From positions 60,234,618 through 60,298,617 of the forward strand of contig CM049317.1 in NCBI GenBank assembly GCA_026874595.1: a DNA stretch of 64,000 nucleotides, read 5' to 3'. The notes beneath the pieces were generated by a model. The model saw only the letters and a list, made by a program, of their open reading frames with translations, did not search any database and was not told the DNA's origin. Positions 59,990 through 64,000 of this stretch are shown one piece after another (the first letter of the stretch is position 1; each line of letters begins with the position of its first letter). This stretch comes from Sipunculus nudus (Eukaryota > Annelida > Sipuncula > Golfingiida > Sipunculidae). The position numbers were made by a program, and so were the translations under genes.

Positions 59990-62050
59990 TGACCTCTGAG
60001 AGTGATGGACAATTTGCCATTCAAATGAATGATTATAGAGTTTATTGTATCTCCATGACTGTTGCATCATGGACTCTGACCACCTGTGCTATAAGGAGCT
60101 ATATGTACCGTAATGTCTACATCAGTTCGTATCCTTCATTAGTTCGCACACAATCAATTTCCTGAAACATATTTTTCTATAATACATATATGAATTCGTA
60201 CACCAACATACTGTGCCGATATTAGCTATTGCCGGTGACCATTGGCGGTCCGTATGAACAATAATTGTAGCTATGATTAAAACGGCTTTGCATGCGGAGA
60301 TGAATCAAATGTCAATGCTGTTCACCTGATAACAACACATCTTTATGTCCTAGTGCGTGGCAGTAACATGATAATTTATTGGAACAATTTTATCAGATTT
60401 GCTACTTCATGTATGTAAAAAGGAAAAACTGTCACTTAACTGACACCGATGGGCCATCTTTGCTTCAGACTTGTTACAACATGAATGTGATTTGAACAAT
60501 AGAACTCGAGGTAAAAAATGTGTTTCAGTCGATAATGTTTTGTTTACTTAATAATAAAATAAGAAGGATTTGTAAGTGGGCCAAAAATCACATTAGCTGA
60601 TGATCATATACTAGTAATCCACTTGGGACAAACCTTGCACGGACTACTGATCACAGGCATGACCTGGTGCTACGAGACATCAAAGGTTGAATGGAGATCG
60701 TCAGAGTGCTTTGAACCGCAGCTACATAGGATATACCGCTGTCTTCAAGAGTTTTTATTTGATAAATCCTGGTAATGTCTGAGAAATAATTTATTTTTTC
60801 CCCCGCTGTATAAATCTTATTAGAATCTCCCAAAAAAAAACTTCCGCGTCATGCGTTGGTTACTGTGGCCATTTGGTTAGAGGCGCATGAACGGTTATAG
60901 TGTGAATTATGTGCCCCTGGATCAAACCTGTCAGTTCCCCCCCCCTTTTATGTTATTCCCCCGTCCCAGTTTAGAAATATGAAAAACACATATTTTTTTC
61001 ATTTATTTCTTTCCACTGAAATTACAAAAAGGGTAAAATAAACATTTAATTTAATTAAATATATAAATAAATCTGGTGAGATTACATATCCACGGCTATA
61101 ATAAGTTCACTTGCCGCCAGATGGCACCCCGAATAAATTTCATTAATGCTCTAAGAAAATCACCATTACCATTTTTTTAGGGCGTATTCTGCAATCCATA
61201 CAAATAATGTTCATAAATGAATTAAATGTTGCCATGAAGTTTTACAAAACAATAGCCTATTTTCTTACCGCTAATGATGCTACGCACCGCTGTACCCCTT
61301 GAGAGACCCCTGGCTAATTAATGATGTTTTCCTTTCATGTCCAAACTGTGAAACACTTCGTTGCTTGTTTGTTTACCAATAATTTATTTGATTTGTAATA
61401 TTAAGGTGATCTGTGACTCCTGTAAATTTTGTTTGCACCATAGCCGTGATCAAATAAATTTGTTAACATACTAATGAGGTACAAATTTAACAGTTTGGGG
61501 TAATAAATCACTGAAGTTCTATTGCCGGTAGCTGGATATTTTGACGATCTTTATGATCTTTTGTGCCGGTCGGTGGGTTACAAATGTTCAGTTTGTTCCA
61601 GCCGGCAGTACAGGCCATCCCGGTAACCCCCGACCAGCGCGGCTAAAACCCTGTATATACACCGGTTTATAAAATGCCAGTTACGGGATATAATAGATAT
61701 CTTTTTCATCACCAGCAGCGCTCAAATATATTCCCGAACAAGGGTTAAATAATAATTAACATGAGAGTTGCCTTTCCTCCTCTATTATCGCCCATCACTA
61801 GTTCTCAGGTGTCAAACGATCTTCTCTCCTGCAATATTCTAATTTTTCATATTTTACATATAATAATTCACACACTGAGAAAAATAATTATTTTTTCATG
61901 TACGAATTCAAGTAGACATTACGGTAACTACATAATTGACAGATTTCCTTGCAGGTGCTAGATATGGGTCATTGAATTGTCTGTTTTACTAGTATGACGT
62001 TTTTACATATTTAAGTGTAATGAAAACAGTGTTGTGGCTTAGGCCAGAAT
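59990..62050 (+). other. Presumed gene B intron 5, no further exon recognised
   Basis: No frame matches the next part of a GH65 protein on the + strand. A tRNA-like fragment (60861-60937: TGGCCATTTGGTTAGAGGCGC ... CCTGGATCAAACC) may be a SINE remnant. A CTCF-like string, GCCGCCAGATGGCAC, is at 61113-61127. Confidence 0.5.
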
Positions 62051-62056
62051 GTTTTT

Positions 62057-62278
62057 AGCTCAGCCGACTATAAGTCATCTGAGCTATAGTCATGGTCCAT
62101 TGTCCGTTGTCTGTCCGTCTGTCTGTCCGTCCGTAGATGTGGCACGTTTTGAAATCGTACGACCTAGGAATCCAAAATTTGGCATAATGTTAGATGTCCC
62201 CAACATCTCCAACCAAGCCGAAAACTTGGTCTTTGCAACTTCGTTCCTTTGAGAAATTAAGGAAAAACCCCAATTTTT
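62057..62278 (+). repeat. Truncated hairpin/GTCC element
   Basis: Hairpin AGCTCAGCCGAC-TATAA-GTCATCTGAGCT (62057-62085), GTCC-rich block, then the first 130 bases of the internal module. It stops at AAAAACCCCAATTTTT where another copy begins. Confidence 0.7.
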
Positions 62279-64000
62279 AGCTCAGCTGACTATAAGTCAT
62301 CTGAGCTATAGTCGTGGTCCATTGTCCGTCGTCCGTCCGTCTGTCCGTCCGTCCGTCCATAGATGTGGCACGTTTTGAAACTGTAAGATCTAGGAATCCA
62401 AAATTCGGCATAATGTTAGATGTCCCCAAGATCTCCTACCAAGCCGAAAACTGGGTCTTTGCGACTTTGTTCCTTTTAGAAATTAAGGAAAAACCTCAAT
62501 TTTTTATTAAAAACCTATTTTTACACTTCAGGACTGCCTAATATCAAAACCACTCATCTGTTTTTCCTCATATTTACCATAATTATTCCCCTACATAGTT
62601 CCTATGTACATGCCAGAAATTATATCTGTATTATATAATTTAAAATATTTATGGGCCCAAACATAACACATTTTGTAAAAAATCAGGAAAGATATTTGAT
62701 CACTTAACACAAAACATGTTGAAGCTATAGACTTTTTTCAAGTAATATAACTTTAATTAATCAAAATTAAATTTTATACCCAAAATTAGATCAAAATCTT
62801 TTAAATTTTTGGTAATATTAACAAAAATAAAAAATTGGTACCTTAAATGTTGCCCAACTTTGACCATGGTACGTTTTTTTCCTGTAAGTACTGTGGATTT
62901 AATTTTCACAGCATGTTTTTGTTAGCATTTTGTCAGTTAACACCAAAAATTTGAAACCAGTTGATCAAAAACTGTAGATTTTATTCAAGTTTTCAAGCAC
63001 CATGTAAGATGTTTACATTAAGCTAGTGTTAAGCAGTTTGCAGCTCCCAAGCTTCAGCTCTCAGTTCCTAAAATTTGGCATACAATTAGATGTCTCCAAA
63101 ATCCCCTACCATGCCAAGAATTTGGTCACTAGGACTTAATACCTTTGAGATATTAATGAAAAACTTCATTTTTCCATTATAAACCCATTGTTACACTTCA
63201 AGACTACCTACTTTCAAAACCACTGATCAGACTTTGATCATATATAATATACATATTTTTCTCTACATTCTCAATGCACATGCCAGAAATGATGTCAGTA
63301 TTGCTTTATTGTTTTAATTTAAGTGCCCAAACATATGCACTTTGTAAAAAATCAAGAAATATATTTACTCCCTTAGCAAGAGGATTGCTGAAGCTAGAGA
63401 TTTTTTATCAAGGATGTAATATTATTTTATCAAGATTCAATTGAATACCCAAAATTAGTTCTGAATCTTTCAAATTTTATAAGTTATTAGTATAAATATA
63501 AAATTAGTACCTTAAATTTTGCCCAACTTTGACCATGGCACGTTTGTTTCCTGTGAGCACTGTTGATATAATTTTCATATCATGCACACATAAGGATTTC
63601 AGCTTTTTAGTTTAGAAAGCTGAAAGAAATTGGCCAAAAATTGTAGCTTTTATTAATGTTTTCATGAGACCATATCAGACCTTAGCTCTCCCCAGCCCCT
63701 CTTGAGTCACCTGTATGTTGACCTTGTTGACCTTTCATCAAATTATGCACGCTTGACGCGAGGCATACACTGGGGCAGCCAGGCAGCTTATTGCCAGCCA
63801 CAGTTGATCCAGGTGTCCATCCCAACTCATCTAGTAGTTTTAACTAACAATAAACAATAAATTAATAAATTTTTAGGGTTCTTAAATAACAAATTTAAGA
63901 AAAAGAGAAAAGGAATTTGTTAGTTGATAATTACAGGAAATTAACTTGCAGTTACTGATGATATAAGAATCTTTTATCAATTGATAGAATGTCACGTATT
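62279..64000 (+). repeat. Hairpin/GTCC element, right end outside the window
   Basis: Hairpin 62279-62307, GTCC block 62327-62359, and the same two-module body as 43152-45730; 63640-64000 corresponds to about 44560-44910 with few differences. The terminal phrase CAGCTGAGCG has not been reached by the window edge. Confidence 0.7.

Noticed and set aside
60861-60937. Possible functional tRNA
   Set aside because: A and B boxes are recognisable but the acceptor and anticodon stems do not pair; at best a SINE remnant.
62049-62541. Frames starting in the AGCTCAG repeats (also 43105-43371 and 52246-52455)
   Set aside because: The similar translations (VRPSV..., DVPKISYQAENWVF) come from repeat copies; they are short and end within the module, with no sign of a protein gene.

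Overview
The window looks like animal genomic DNA from a lophotrochozoan, most likely a bivalve mollusc. The DNA is AT-rich, genes are split into small exons by long introns with ordinary GT-AG junctions, and most of the window is repeats. One very frequent repeat begins with an AGCTCAG hairpin followed by GTCCGTC microsatellite, a type I know from bivalve genomes. The organism call is an inference.

Two protein-coding genes can be read with confidence, both on the + strand. Gene A (21157-29850) is complete: ten exons encode a 414-residue N-BAR protein of the amphiphysin/BIN family. Its first intron has a GC donor, it has no SH3 domain, and a CpG-rich upstream region holds a perfect CRE. Gene B (50069-59553, running off the right edge) has its first five coding exons here, 283 codons. 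They encode a signal peptide, a dibasic RKKR site and the N-terminal domain of a family 65 glycoside hydrolase of the PGGHG/ATHL1 type, which acts on collagen glucosyl-galactosyl-hydroxylysine. Its catalytic barrel lies beyond the window. The two genes show no functional link.

Layout. 1-3480: a decayed L1/Tx1-like LINE on the minus strand, split by a 661-bp element with a 9-bp target duplication. 4175-7830: an old repeat family and a truncated Ty3/Gypsy retrotransposon (5' LTR, gag, RT) that itself holds a MITE. 9.4-10.2 kb: a diverged 300-bp tandem array. 11.3-16.3 kb: hairpin-type repeats plus the broken end of a cysteine-rich (TSO1-like) gene at 12.9-13.5 kb. 17.4 kb: a MITE with perfect ends. 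18.5 kb: a possible terminal exon on the minus strand. 21-31 kb: gene A, with several mobile elements in its introns and 3' region. 31-50 kb: intergenic DNA with microsatellites, tandem repeats, SINE-like pieces and two large hairpin-type elements. 50-59.6 kb: gene B; its third intron is a minisatellite array interrupted by a 4.3-kb hairpin-type element carrying a 180-bp satellite core and a 570-bp duplication. 59.6-64 kb: a MITE, unassigned intron DNA and two more hairpin-type elements, the last cut by the window edge.

The most notable pattern is that several apparently unrelated repeat families share one design: a terminal hairpin, often followed by GTCC-rich microsatellite, and in the large families a tandem core or internal duplication. 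CTCF-like motifs also recur, both around gene A and inside old repeats.
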